This document shows, piece by piece, positions 32,268-44,014 of a stretch of 64,000 bases of DNA (within the stretch, counting starts at the first letter, position 1; the number at the start of each line of letters is the position of its first letter). The notes below the pieces were generated by a model. The model saw nothing but the letters and a program-made list of their open reading frames with translations, searched no databases and was not told the DNA's origin. A program made the position numbers and the translations under genes. Source of the DNA: Aphidius gifuensis (lineage: Eukaryota > Arthropoda > Insecta > Hymenoptera > Braconidae); NCBI RefSeq assembly GCF_014905175.1, contig NC_057789.1:12700876-12764875 (forward strand), read 5' to 3'.

Positions 32268-32592
32268 AGAGCCAGCGATATGGCACTGCGGTTAAGGCTT
32301 TGTGACAGCGATATTACGGGTTCGATCCCGACCACCGATGCCATGTATCGAGTGGTAGGCGCAAGCCGTCTGTACTGCCCAGGTTTTTCATGGTTTTCCT
32401 GGGCTATGTTAGAAATCGGGTACAGTTTAAACGCAATATAAAAGTCGACATCCATGACTGTCGTAAAAATGAGTTGTAAGGAGTTGACGGTTGAAAATAC
32501 AGAAAGACATATATAGAAAGTGAGACTGTGAGACACCGTGTTAAAAACTTGTTCATGAAAGAAGTGTAGCACGTTAAACACAATTCATTTTT
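32268..32592 (+). ncRNA. tRNA-derived SINE
   Basis: A clear pol III promoter: A box TGGCACTGCGGTTAAGGC (32281-32298) and B box GGGTTCGATCCCG (32318-32330), the latter a perfect consensus match. A non-tRNA body follows, containing TTCATGGTTTTCCTGGGC, a motif I associate with arthropod SINEs. The 3' end runs into a T-rich stretch at 32586-32597. The antisense 114-codon frame through it is an artefact. It ends about 50 bp before the solo LTR. Confidence 0.8.
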
Positions 32593-32641
32593 TTTTACTT
32601 ACAAGAGCGACCCCGTGCTTCCGGCGCGTGGTTGTATATAT

Positions 32642-33784
32642 TGTAACTGATTTTTCCACCGATAAAGTAAAAGCCTCAGTTACTATGGGATCAACGAGGA
32701 TTTCTCACCATCCTCCTCTCTTACCGCCAGGAGGGAGCCAGCTGGTGTATAACGGCAACCAACGGACCGTGTAATTAGCAATGCCGACGGCCACTTCGGT
32801 AGCGACTAGTTCAGTAAGAAAATGGTAGAGGGGCGCGGTCCACCATATTAGTTCCAAAACGTCACTCTGGCACCATTACTAAAATGTATATGATTTTTAA
32901 TATTGGCCGGGAGCGTAATAACCTCACCCCGCGGCGGCGGTTATTACCGTGATCATTAACTTTGGTTTAACTCACTCGCACAACCTGAGTCTATATATGA
33001 GCGAGGATATTCGTACCTCACAGGCTTTATAAAATATTCCTCCTATTGCCTACTCACTTAGTGCATCAAGTAGTCGAACATAAAGTCCATCCGCAGCCAC
33101 GCTGGTCTTATGACCACTCATGCATCTGACTACTGATTATAGGTTACCCTGACAGTAAGTAACCACACTAGAGCGAGAGCGAGTGATATACAACGTCCTA
33201 CCTATACAGCATATGACATCGTAAATCACCCCCGAGCATGCACCACGCATCGGGAGCTTATCATCAGTGACATCAACTAGTTCCATATAGGACCCAGTCG
33301 ACGTCATCGTCTAAGTCGGCTAACTCCACCAAAGTCATGCCATTCACCAATGATATCAACTAGCTCCTCCATAGGAGCATGTCGACATCACCAAGTCACC
33401 AGCTAATAAATCAGCTAGCTTCATGAAGCCAATACGGACTGTCACCAGTCCGGTGCCATCAGCCAGCTACGACTGCAGTGAGATGCCAGCGATCACCAGT
33501 TTTATGGACTCTATCCCCAGTTTGTCATCATACGACCATCTGTGCGCACACTCGATGCGACTCGGTGGGAGTGTCGAAGTGATACGAATCTGTCGTAGCC
33601 AGGGTAGGAATCGGATTATCCACTCATGGTGGATGTCTCAAGTCAACACTGACATTTGCGAAAAATGTCACTACCGAGGCCACTCACAAACCGGTGGTAT
33701 TAATTAGCGTCTTAGTCGATAAAACCCCTCAGACCAGACCTCTAATTATTTTCGGGAGCGCGAGATCTGCCAAATCTCGTTACA
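32642..33784 (+). mobile_element. Solo LTR with 4-bp target duplication
   Basis: It starts TGTAACTGATTTTTCCACC and ends CAAATCTCGTTACA, giving matching TGTAAC...GTTACA termini. ATAT flanks both sides (32638-32641 and 33785-33788). The 1143 bp are far richer in G+C than the surroundings. The 94-codon open frame at 33423-33707 has no motif. No primer site or polypurine tract follows, so this looks like a solo LTR left by recombination. The ATAT duplication lies in AT-rich sequence and so is weak evidence by itself. Confidence 0.7.
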
Positions 33785-34751
33785 ATATATATTATTGTGT
33801 TTATTAATACTATTTTCTTTATCATAATTTTCCATTGATCACGTGAAGAACTTTTCTTATTCTTCATTTCCATGAATTACTATAATTATTTCAAGTTTAT
33901 AATCAATATTATAATTATTGTAATGAAAAAAAACATCATGTGATCGAATTATAAACAATTATTAAATCATTTTAGTTGCGTCGTTGCTCAATCAAAGTAT
34001 TAAAGTCATATAACAGCTTTTTATAATGTCAAATTATTATTGTATTTGATGGAAAAATATAATTAGCAATTATACGTAGCAACCACACACTAACTTTTTC
34101 TATTTGTTTACTTATTTATATAAATATTTATACTTTATACAAAATCTAAATCCATATATTATTTCAATTAAGTAATATACATTAGTTGTATTCATAAATA
34201 TAAATAAATATAACAATACTTTTTTGATTAAATATGAATATATAGAGCTTATTAAAAAGATGACTTTTCATCTAGGAATGACGAAATCTAAATAAATTAA
34301 TTGCCGAAAATAAACAAACGTAGCAACGTGTTAGTATGAGAAAGAAAAGAATAACATATTAGTTATAAACAAATGCTAAAAATTTTTGACCAATCACATC
34401 ACGAATAAAGAGCGGTCAAGTGTCCTTTTTATATAAGGAAAATAAATGCAAATGAAAATAATAATAATAATAATAATAATTGATATAAGAAAAAAAAATA
34501 TTGATAACCAGTGTCAAATTTTTTCTATATTAACTAGGAATAAAATATTTAAAAAATATTTTTTTCTACTCTCAAAATCTACAAAAGAAATACAACTTCG
34601 AATTCAATTATTCATTTATTTACTTATGATCTATATATTTTCAAAATATCAATCAGTTATATCTAAAATTTACTTTATATTTTTGAAAAATATAATTCAA
34701 ATATTGATTGTATTTACTTTTTATTCAAAGAAAGCGTTCTGAGCGCGAGAT
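33785..34751. other. AT-rich, no gene
   Basis: An ATA microsatellite lies at 34457-34480. The 98-codon frame at 34446-34742 is an AT-composition artefact. The segment 34340-34440 (GACCAATCACATCACG; GTGTCCTTTTTATATAAGGA) resembles the direct repeats flanking the 152-bp satellite at 46.8 and 48.7 kb. Confidence 0.5.
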
Positions 34752-34753
34752 TG

Positions 34754-34951
34754 TGTTATGCCTTTTTCCGGTTCTAAGGTGATTTGAAAACCCCTGATTT
34801 TATTTATTACGTTTTTGAATACAAATTATTATTATTATTATTCATGTTGGTTTATTGGATTTTAGCTCTGTTTATTAAAAAGGCCAATTTACAGGTAAAA
34901 TGACGATAACAAGCGGTCCGAGACGATAACTGGGAAAAATGTCATGTTACA
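34754..34951 (+). repeat. Candidate 5' LTR of the gypsy element
   Basis: It starts TGTTATGCC and ends CATGTTACA two bases before the primer site. The right edge is firm because of the primer site. The left edge is a guess from the TG start, and there is no 3' LTR for comparison. Confidence 0.45.
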
Positions 34952-34953
34952 AA

Positions 34954-34971
34954 TGGCGCCCAAACAGGGAC
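34954..34971 (+). promoter_or_regulatory. Primer binding site, tRNA-Lys type
   Basis: TGGCGCCCAAACAGGGAC differs at one base from the tRNA-Lys3-complementary site known from other LTR elements. A tRNA-Lys would prime minus-strand DNA synthesis here. It lies two bases after the LTR end. Confidence 0.85.
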
Positions 34972-36089
34972 CTGCTTGTTATTGTTATTTTATTCTAATA
35001 ATAATTATTATTAAAAACTCCGTCGGGTTTAACTAGACGCGATATCAATAAATAATTATGAAATATTGTTGACAACTTCGTTGTATTATTTATTTAATTA
35101 ATTAACGCGACGCGATATCAACGATTAATAATTTTGTGTGAAAACTCCGTCAATTAATTTTATCATTCAATTTTAGCGCGATATTATCTTTCAAACTCGC
35201 GAATTATTAGTTAAAAACTCCGCTAGAGTACTTATTTAATCATTATTGACGCGATATTACTCATGAATTATTTTCAAACATTTATTTATTATTATTTTAT
35301 TATTGTATGGTAGCCTTAATAATTTCAGATTCTCGCGCGTCTTATTTACAGTATGGTGAATATATTACAGTGCGCGTGCGCGGGCTTTACGGCAGAGAAG
35401 GGATGAAGAAGCCGGCCAACCGGCGACTAACATCTCATTTGTTTTCTTGCATTAACCGTGTACAGACCGCCATTGTAACTAGCCGTCAGTTCAGTTTAGA
35501 CGCCGTGAAAAATTAAAGTGTATTAATGAGTGTGAATTAATTATTAATAATCGTGCCAATAAATCAGAAGAACTTCATACTGCAGTGGCTACGAGATATC
35601 AAGGTAAGAAAATTGATTATTTTCATAGTTTTTTTTGTTTGTCCACTTGGTCATCCAAGTCATTAGATTCTTTTGTTCATTGTAGTATTCTCCTTTTTCT
35701 TTTTGCATTCTTTTATTAATAATTTCACATCTATTAGTTGTTTAAAATTAAATTCAATTATTGTCATTTAATTTTATTAATTATTGAGTGGTTAAATTGC
35801 GTATGTAATATTTTTCCTTTGTGTGCGTCGACAGGCCCATGCGGGTTTAGACCTGTTGAGCAACTCACAGACCTCTCTCTCTTACACACGCGTAATATTG
35901 GGGGGAAAATAAAATCCTTTGTGTTTAGCCTAGTAACAAAGGAAAATCCTTTGTCGTTGCTTGCCTTTGTCTAAAATTTATTCAGGTCAACCTGAATATC
36001 TTTCTATTGTTAATATTTGATTATTTATAATTTTTATATTGTTTATAACAATTTAATATCAAAATTAATTTATAGAAAATAATTAAATC

Positions 36090-36900
36090 TAAGAAATAAC
36101 GGCCGATCCGATATTTTCTTTTTGAATAAATAATATTACGCAATACTTTGTCGATCCCGTATTTTCGCTTGGTCCTCTTGATAAATCATTGTGGTTCCTG
36201 GTCGATCCTGGTCCAGTTTTAGTTATATATTGGCTTCACGTGATCTTGGCCGATCCGAGATTTAGTATAGTTAAATTCTGGTGCTATTGGTTGATCCAAG
36301 AAGTGATACGTGGTGCTTGGTCGACCCAGGTCCAGTCCTTTTGGATTCACCTGGTACACATTGGATCTAAAGCCTAGACTCTTGTATTCACGTGATTTCT
36401 GGACGAACCACTGGTTGTTGAATCCAAGTCTTGGGGAAATCAAAACTACGTGTTGCTTGGTCGATCCAGCACTTTCTTTGTTATATAATCAATTTGTGTT
36501 CATCTTGGTCGATCCGAGATTTGATTTATTACCAAAATATACGAATAGCTGGTCGATCCAGGACCTCTTGTGTCTCTCGTATTATTAGCCCTTGGTCTTG
36601 ACTGATCCAAGATTTAGTTAGATCAATAGATTCACTTGGTACTTGGCCAAACCGAATTCAGACTCGTTGGATTCTCGTGACATCTGGCCGATTCAGGCCT
36701 AGACCTATCAGATCCACGTGTTAGCGTTAAGTCTCAGGTTAGTGATTGATCATCGGATTCACTTGATACCCGGCTAATCCAGGACTGAGTGGTGATAAAT
36801 CCAACCGATCATCAACTGATCTAGCTCGTAATTTCTAATTAATTAGCTATGAACGTAGATCTTGGTCGATCCGAGTTATTGATAGATTATCATAAGGTCT
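36090..36900 (+). repeat. Degenerate TTGGTCGATCCGAG repeat array in the leader
   Basis: Variants of (C)TTGGTCGATCC(GAGATTTAG / AGGACC) occur about every 40-80 bp: near 36151, 36198, 36247, 36289, 36328, 36457, 36506, 36552, 36600 and 36862. The motif alternates between GATCCGAGATT and GATCCAGG forms. No coding function is apparent. Confidence 0.7.
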
Positions 36901-37029
36901 AGGTTTTACTGTTAATTTATCAGGGATTATCACTATTATTGTTAGTTCTAATTTAATTAGGTAAAAATTTGGTTGTCTTTAATCTTGATTGGCTTGATAC
37001 GGTTGATGAGTCTTGGCGGATCAACCATC

Positions 37030-37165
37030 AGGCTGACCAATTGGTACATCATTTGATCAATCAATTAACTAATTTAGGAACCTTTTGACTGGCCAACTGG
37101 TACATCATTTGATAGACCATCTGGTACATCATTTGACTGACCAACTGGGGCATCAATTGTTTAAA
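37030..37165 (+). repeat. CCAACTGGTACATCATTTGA tandem units
   Basis: Four units of about 36 bp around GACCAACTGGTACATCATTT (near 37036, 37090, 37120 and 37138) with decreasing identity. They lie just upstream of Gag. Confidence 0.7.
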
Positions 37166-37337
37166 TACTTATCTGACTTACTGATCAGCCAACTGACTAG
37201 CTGAATAACCAGTGGTTGAATTGATAGATCATCTTACTTAATGTTCAACTGTTATTTGGTTTTTCTTTTGTTATTCTATTTTGTGGTTAACTTTTTATCG
37301 TCCTGGTTACATCTAACTTAAAGTTTAACTGAGTACA

Positions 37338-38510
37338 ATGGCTGAAGCACTGGTCACAATACCCAAGCGTAGAGGTAGACCTCGTACAAATTTCTCAGCA
37401 GGCTCAGTTAGCTTAGCAGATTCAACAAGTAATGTGGATAACCGGCCAACGACTGATCAATCTGGTGAGGAAGGTCCAGTGAAGGTAATAATACTTATAC
37501 AGGCCTCACCAGAGGAACTAGTTGTTGATTTGGAACCATCAACATCACGTGCTGAATCCAATCGTTCATTTGCCTTAGGTCTAGGTGATTTATTTGCAAA
37601 TCTTGATGCTCTAATGGATCCACCATTGTTAAATCAGCGTATTACTACCCCTGAGATTAACCGTTCGCCTTTGACTATGCCTCGTTTCGAAACTTTGGAT
37701 CTTAGACCTCCGGCTGGTGGAAATGATAATCCACCATTATCTAGAGGTAGACCAAAGGGTTCCACCAAGGCTAACCAGAACAAAGTACCAACTCGTGTCT
37801 TGCCAAATCTTGAGGATAACGCAGGTGGTTTTGGGGGATATAACCTTCGAAAAAGAGCCAACCTACGTCGTCCTCCACTATTCGCAATATGTTACCACCT
37901 TATCAGCGGGTCATATCAGCTAGAGCTTTTCCAACAATGAGAGCTGTGGAGGATGAAGCCATACGCCAAGAAAGCATCACAAAAGGTGCTCAAAATCGTA
38001 GACTCCTACCAAAGCCAGAGCTCTCATTGTGTCCAAGTTTTGTTTATCAAAATATTCGTAATGTTTCTTTTGCACCATCAAGATATTCACGACAGAGTAA
38101 TGTACGGGCTTTATTCGAGGAGGAAAACCTCTATGATGAAGGCAATAAGCATGCAATTGAAGACGACCTCGAATTATGTGCACTCAGACGTGAAATCAAT
38201 CGTAATCGTGAACGTACCAGACTGTCCAATACACCAGGTAGAGTAGATCAGGGAACTTAGTGTTCACCACCCTCCAGTACCTCTACCTAGAAGATTTGCT
38301 CGTGATCCATCACCAACACCAGATCTTGCTTTTCCACCAGAACGTGCTGATCGATCTGGTGGTAATGAAGTCGAGTGTTGGAATTGTGATACTCGTGGAC
38401 ATATCCACCGTGATTGCCAGGAACCTCGACGACGCTTTTGCTATCGTTGCAGGAGACCAGGTGTCACGACGGCGTCTTGTACTTATTGCAATCCGGGAAA
38501 CGCCAATTGA
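37338..38510 (+). pseudogene. Gypsy Gag with CCHC zinc knuckle
   Basis: Three frames must be followed. 37338-37940 starts MAEALVTIPKRRGRPRTN, with an AT-hook-like RGRPR, and is Pro-rich. It shifts near 37890 to the frame 37889-38260, a charged region (LELCALRREINRNRERTR). A third frame, 38262-38510, carries the nucleocapsid end with CWNCDTRGHIHRDC (C-x2-C-x4-H-x4-C) and a second knuckle CYRCRRPGVTTASC in which His is replaced by Val. It ends NPGNAN and a stop. Gag would form virus-like particles and bind the element RNA. The protease frame that follows lies at -1 relative to the last Gag frame, as in elements using -1 frameshifting, but the other breaks look mutational. Confidence 0.75.
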
Positions 38511-39115
38511 GTCTCGATACACCGGTGTCTGAGTCTCAATCAGCTTTCTCACAACTGGTTAAATTGGCCAGGAGAATACCTTGGAGATCTGTGGTTGACC
38601 ACAGAGCATTAACTCCTGAGGAAATCTTGTCCACCACGTTATCACCATTGGCCCCAGAATTTGTTCCCAAACCAGAACCAAAAGTAGAGCTTGCTATTGA
38701 TAATAAAACAACTTTTTTCCATCTTGATGTAGTCATAGGTCCACTCATTATCCGAGCACTCGTTGATTCTGGTGCTAGTCGTTCTTTTGCCGGTCCAGCT
38801 GCAACTCAGCTGTTGGAACAATCCGGTTTGGAACAACAAGCCATATCACCAAGACTAGTTTTCACGGCGAGTGGTCAAGTTGAAACTGTATTATATTCTA
38901 TGCAAGTAGTTCTTGTAGTAGCTGATAAAGCAACCAAGACAGAGGCACTTATCCTCCCTTCTTTATCAGAAGACTTCATCCTGGGTATGGACTTTTTACA
39001 AGCAGCAGGTATGGTGATTTTGGGGATAGGTCGTGGTTTTATAGGGATGACCCAGAAAACAGACACCTATTCACACCAGCTGTCAATGCCACCAAAACAC
39101 ACAGTCTTGGACTAA
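38511..39115 (+). pseudogene. Gypsy aspartic protease region
   Basis: The frame open from 38414 carries IIRALVDSGASRSFAG near 38745-38795, the D-S/T-G active-site motif of retropepsins. A later ILPSLSEDFILGMDFLQAAG (about 38955-39008) matches the second conserved ILG block. The protease would cleave the Gag-Pol polyprotein. The frame runs out at 39115, and the RT begins 40 bases later in another frame, so at least one frameshift separates them. Confidence 0.8.
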
Positions 39116-39156
39116 GGACACTTGAGCCGGATCAAGAATCAAAACTGAAAGAATTT

Positions 39157-40240
39157 TTGACTGACAATCTTCCTGAAGCATCATCACCTGACGAACCATT
39201 TCCTGTCACTCACCTGACTCAGCACCACATTGACATTGGTAGATATCCACCCATACGTCAGAAGCCACACAGAGCAAATCCAGCCATGTGTGCGGTGATG
39301 AAGCCGGAAGTTGACAAGATGTTGGCATCCGGTATCATTGAACTTTCTCAAAGTGAGTGGGTGAGCCCGGTAGTGTTGCTGCCAAAAGGTAAAGAAAAAT
39401 ATAGATTTTGTGTTGACTTTAGAAAAGTAAATGACGTTACCAAGAAGGATGCTTATCCAATCCCGGATATGACAGCCATCGTGGATGAACTTTGTCAAGC
39501 ACATTATATTACTACCATTGATTTAAGTCCAGCATTTTTCCGAGTTGCACTTACACCAGCTTCACGTGAAATTACAGCATTTATTGTACCCGGGTATGGA
39601 CTGTCCCACTTCCTCCGGATGCCTTTCGGATTATCCAACAGTCCCGCGTAGATGCAGCGATTGGACGACCGATTGCTAGGCCACCGGTATTATCTGAAGG
39701 TCTTCGTCTATCTGGACGACATTATCATTGTAACACAATCATTCGAGGAACATCTCGTTTTGTTAGATCGGGTTTTACGTGACTTGAAAAATGCTAACCT
39801 CACTATCAATCGCGAGAAGAGTCACTTCTGTTGTTCTCAAGTTCAATACTTGGGCTTCTTGGTGAATCAACACGGTCTCCAGGTCGATCCAGAGAAAACC
39901 GTAGCGGTGGTGGATTATCCAGCACCGTTGATTACCAAACAGCTTCGTCTTTTTCTTGGTATGGCATCCTGGTACCGCAGGTTCATACCCGACTTTGCTT
40001 CATTGGCAGAGCCCTCAACCAGACTGATTAAAAAAGATATTCCTTGGACCTGGGGGGAAGCGCAGATCAACAGTTTTCGTGAATTAAAACTTAGACTCAC
40101 TACAGCACCAACTCTTGCATGCCCAGATTTCACTGCTCCGTTCTTTCTTTAAACGGATGCCAGCAGTGTTGGTCTTGGAGCAGTTTTGACTCAAACTATT
40201 AGTGATGAAGAAAAAGTAATTGTCCAAGCTCTGACCGCAT
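39157..40240 (+). pseudogene. Gypsy reverse transcriptase and start of RNase H
   Basis: Motifs in order are WVSPVVLLPKGKEKYRFCVD (domain 1), YPIPDMTAIVDEL, TTIDLSPAFFRVAL (first catalytic Asp), LRMPFGLSNSPA, then VFVYLDDIIIVT with the YLDD catalytic pair, YLGFLVNQHGLQVDPEK and FLGMASWYRRFIPDFA. This is Ty3/gypsy order. A TAG at 39649-39651 interrupts just after SNSPA, and a TAA at 40150-40152 comes right before the RNase H TDASSVGLGA block. The RNase H domain stops after about 30 residues (40240), so the coding region is truncated and no integrase remains. Confidence 0.88.
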
Positions 40241-40837
40241 AATGATTATAATAAAATTCATTGAGAAATTCTGTTAATATATTATACATTAATTTTTTTA
40301 CATGTTTATAAAAATGTTTATAGTTCATAAAAACATGTTAATTTATGTTTATTTGATGAAGCCAATTATCTAGGTTAATAAATTGAATAATAAAAGTAGT
40401 TTTGTGCGTGTAAAGACAATGGCCACTTTAACCAACAAAAGCTTTGTCTTTTGTTTTTTAGCAAATACAAAAATTACGTTTATAATGCAACACAAAGTTA
40501 TTTCAATTGAATCAATTTTTTGCAATAATATATATACTTAAAACAAGAACGCATCAACAATATAATGCTATCTTTTGTTTTTTGATGTTCACTTACTTTG
40601 AAGATCCAATAGCCGTTTTTATGCAAATCGAGCTTGCATAAATTAGACGTAAGTATTAAACTTGCACAAACTCGTACAAGCACGTATACTCGTCGCTGAA
40701 CGCGTAGTAATTTTGATATTTATTAGCCACGGTTGATAAATGGTACTGTTGATAATGTAGATAATCAAATGGTTCGATTTTTAGTATGACATCATCATTT
40801 AGATTTCATGTTACCAGAACCTTCGGTTAGCCTATGC
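40241..40837. other. AT-rich spacer
   Basis: No element or gene seen. The minus-strand 61-codon frame (40498-40683) has no motif. The start of this stretch is the break point where the gypsy element ends. Confidence 0.4.
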
Positions 40838-43591
40838 ATGGCCGATAATGACAAATCAACAAAAGAAAACTCGACGTGAGTATTTTCAATTTTATTTACA
40901 TATTTTCAAATGTATCTTCCAATATCAGGAAAAAAAAACTATTTGTAATTAATATTAACTGCTCTTTATTGACTTATTCATTTATTTGGATTTTTTTTTT
41001 TTTTCACAGTGTGCTGAATAATGAGGTTATAATTAACAACAATCTTATTATTTCATTGTTATAAATTCATTATTCAATGAAACAGAAAATTTACCCGGGA
41101 AAAACATATTCATCCTGGAAAAGATTTCATAATGATCAAGAGTCATATGAAAATGACGTAAAACAAGATTTTGTTATTGGAAAATCAACTGTACTTCCTG
41201 AGGAAACTAATCCTATTAAATATCAAACTGTCTTGCTAAATTGCGTCTATGGCCCCTAAAATCTTAGTATTCAACAAGACAAACAATCTACTATTTTCAA
41301 TTTTTTTTTTTTTTTTTTTTTAATGTCGCTCATCGACTTTGAATATTTTCCATTTAAAATACATGTAAGCAAAGTGTTTATTTTATACTTCTGTTCATAA
41401 CTTTATCAATTTTTAAGTTAGAGACTTGGAAATACGACCATTCGAAAGCATAAAAAAAAGCTTTGAAATACATATTGGAAAAAAAATTTTTAATCACCTG
41501 TTTCGCGGCTAGAAAACTACGTAAACGTTTATTTCTAAACGAACGATAATTTATTTATTCGAAGACCTCTGGGCATTCACATAAAATTAAAAATTCGGCA
41601 TATAAGATATAGTGTCTAAAGCTTTTTAATTAAGCTTTTTAAATAATCATCTTGAATTGAAATATATTGATTATTTCGAAAGTTATGATTTTTTGAAACA
41701 CCTAACCGAAAACAGCATTCATGCGTTTATAAAAAAATTGCACAAATAACATTGTTTTTTTTTCAGTGTTTCAAAAAATCATAACTTTTATAATAATAAA
41801 TAAATTACAATTCAAGATGATTATTTAAAGAGCTTAATCATTGAAACGGTCTAATATTTATATACAGTTGGTATTTTACAATAATTAAATTATTGAATAA
41901 TAATAATAATCATCAATAAATGCAAACTAAATTTAAAGATTCTCAAATTTTTTACATAATTCATACTTATTAAGAAGCCATTTTTATATTCCTAGGAATT
42001 TCGTGATGAACTTGCAAAAAATCAAGCACTTAAATCAAAACAAATTCAAGAAGATGCTTCAAAGTATCTTGAGATGAAGTGTCCAAAGCTTCAAATTCAA
42101 AAAAAAATTATGTCAGTATATCATAAAAAAATATTTCGAAAAGATTTGGATAATTTAAAAAAAAAAAACGTATGAAAAATGATGATTCATTAAATGAATT
42201 ATTAAAATATCTTCACGATGATTTTAGTAAGTCTACACATCTTTTATTAACTTCTATTTGATAATTTTTTTATATTAATTGTTTAATTATACTTCTAAAT
42301 AATGAGGTATACATTTTACAAAAAAATTATATATACAATTTGTATTTAAAATTATTTTTTAAGATTTTCATTATATAAATTGTTCATAGTATTATATTTC
42401 TAGATGCTGATGTATCAATATTACATTCTCGTAAAGAGCTTCAAGGGATTTTTTTTTGTAAATAATGAAATGCGTAAAAACATGTCAGTATCACCTGAAA
42501 TCGTACTGACTGACGGTATATATAAATCGTTCAAAAGAAAATTTGTATTGAAAATGTTTACTGTCGTTGATAACTATGGTGATACTCAGGTAGTCGGGGT
42601 AGGACTTCTGGCTAATGAGTCACGAGTGACAATCCAATGGCTCTTTCAAACATTTAAGGACACTCACGGTACCAGTATTACTGATAAAAGTATAGTTTCA
42701 TGACGGACAAAGATCTTACTGAACGTTCTGTCATAAATGAAATATTTCCACATGCTGCAACTTTGCTGTGGCCAGTTTCACGCTAAAAAAACATTTAAAC
42801 GTGAAATTACCGTGAGAAAAATGAATATCTCTTGTAAACAAGTCGACATTTGTCTCAATTTGCTAAACAAAATGTGCGAAAGCACGTTGGAATATTATTA
42901 GGATAAACATTACAAGACATTTTGTATTATTGCTGAAAAAGTTAGCTCTAAAATGTTAGAATATTTTAATGTAAACTGGCACCCAATTAGAACTCAATGG
43001 ACAACTTGGGGCATGAACGAAGTGTTAAATTTAGATAATTTGACAAATAATAAGATGGAATCCAACCATTCAAAACTTAAAAAGCACGAGTGGATGCAAG
43101 CCAATGATACATTAACAAATAGTGTTAAAAACCTAGCTGCATGGATGAAATATAGAGCTGATCATTTAAGAGCTAAAAGGATCAATGATTTGATGAAAGT
43201 TGATGCGAATCCACTTGAAGGTGTAATTGGACAATATAAAAAGCAGTTAACACCATTTGCTTTTAAAAGAGTTAAACATGAGATCCAAAATTATAAGACA
43301 ATTAAATTTACTGAAATTAATTATACATCCCAAGTATGTCAAATAAAAAATAATGTCTATGTTATCGAGGTATCACCAACGAAATGCTCTTGTCCCAAAT
43401 GGACATCCAGTCTGTTGATTTGCAGTCACATTATTGCAGCTCGTGAACTGTTTGGTCTGCCATTATTTTCAGAAGATTTATGTCAACGCTGGTCTCGATC
43501 GAGAGCATGCTTATTTTCACCAGATCATATCATGAATCAAGTGAAAATTAATCAAAGAATAAAATTACATAAAGCAAACAAACAATATTAA
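40838..43591 (+). pseudogene. MULE transposase with SWIM zinc finger, broken
   Basis: Exon-like blocks are: 40838-40875 (MADNDKSTKENS, GTGAGT donor); 41010-41259 (TTCACAG acceptor, one TAA at 41062, then KTYSSWKRFHNDQESYENDV); 41995-about 42225 (CTAG acceptor); and 42404-43591. The last holds SPEIVLTDGIYKSFKRKF (first catalytic Asp context), FTVVDNYGDTQVVGVGLLAN, CQFHAKKTFKREIT in a shifted frame, NNKMESNHSKLK (Glu context) and a C-terminal SWIM finger, KCSCPKW...LLICSHIIAA (C-x-C-x(n)-C-x-H). MULE transposases of the ZSWIM type cut and paste DNA. A frameshift in a T run near 42448, a break at 42703 in the second Asp region and a TAG at 42900 show it is dead. No TIRs found. Confidence 0.82.
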
Positions 43592-43860
43592 TAATTACAA
43601 AATTAAAATTTCTCAATGATCATAAAATAAAATCAAAATTATCTTTCCTTGAAAATTAAAATTGACCTTGAAAAATTTAACATAATAATAAGTGAAATCA
43701 AAATTTAAAAATTTATATCAGTCATCTTTTGAAATTAAAATTATCCTGTTTAAAATTTGACCTTGAGTCTTAAAAATTTAAAAACTAATATATAAATTAT
43801 CAATTAAATTATTTGTAAAAAGGATATAATACATATTTTATAATTCTTTTATAAAATTTT

Positions 43861-44014
43861 GATGAATTTGCGCCACTCCTTGAATATTTCCAGCATATTG
43901 CAGAAGCAGCATTCACCATAATATCATTTGGCCTTGAGCGTTCCCACATAGCATATATTTGAATGCGCCATTAAAGCTCAGACATAAATACAGCGGTTAT
44001 CATGTCACCTGGTC
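43861..44014 (-). pseudogene. C-terminal fragment of the N1 ORF (copy 2)
   Basis: The minus strand reads GPGDMITAVFMSEL, a TAA, then WRIQIYAMWERSRPNDIMVN and a tail ending NSSKFYKR. It is collinear with the C-terminus of the 23243-24463 protein (GPGGLINFIFMCELQWRIQI). About two thirds of residues match and no indels are needed. The TAA replaces a CAA Gln codon. Confidence 0.6.

Larger units (their letters stand above)
34972..37337 (+). other. Long gypsy leader with internal repeats
   Basis: 2.4 kb lie between the primer site and the Gag ATG. The first part (35000-35540) repeats AAAACTCCGTC / GCGATAT motifs, with short open frames but no recognised protein. GTAAGA near 35606 and the T-rich tracts after it could be a splice donor and intron. 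The second half holds two repeat families annotated separately. Such a leader is long for this family and could contain an unrecognised insertion. Confidence 0.5.
34754..40240 (+). mobile_element. Ty3/gypsy retrotransposon, 3'-truncated
   Basis: Order: candidate LTR (34754-34951), Lys-type primer site (34954-34971), a 2.4-kb leader, Gag with zinc knuckles (37338-38510), aspartic protease (38511-39115), reverse transcriptase (39157-40152) and the first residues of RNase H (TDASSVGLGAVL, 40153-40190). The sequence then changes to AT-rich non-element DNA. RNase H remainder, integrase and 3' LTR are absent. Several stops and frame changes show it is inactive. Confidence 0.85.

Noticed and set aside
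32281..32352. Functional tRNA gene
   Set aside because: A and B boxes are good, but the stems do not form a convincing cloverleaf and a SINE body follows.
34446..34742. 98-codon open frame starting in an ATA run
   Set aside because: Its composition follows AT bias and the ATA microsatellite; no motif.
37940..40152. All gypsy frame changes as programmed frameshifts
   Set aside because: Only the Gag-to-protease step has the usual -1 relation; the others come with stops in conserved motifs and look mutational.
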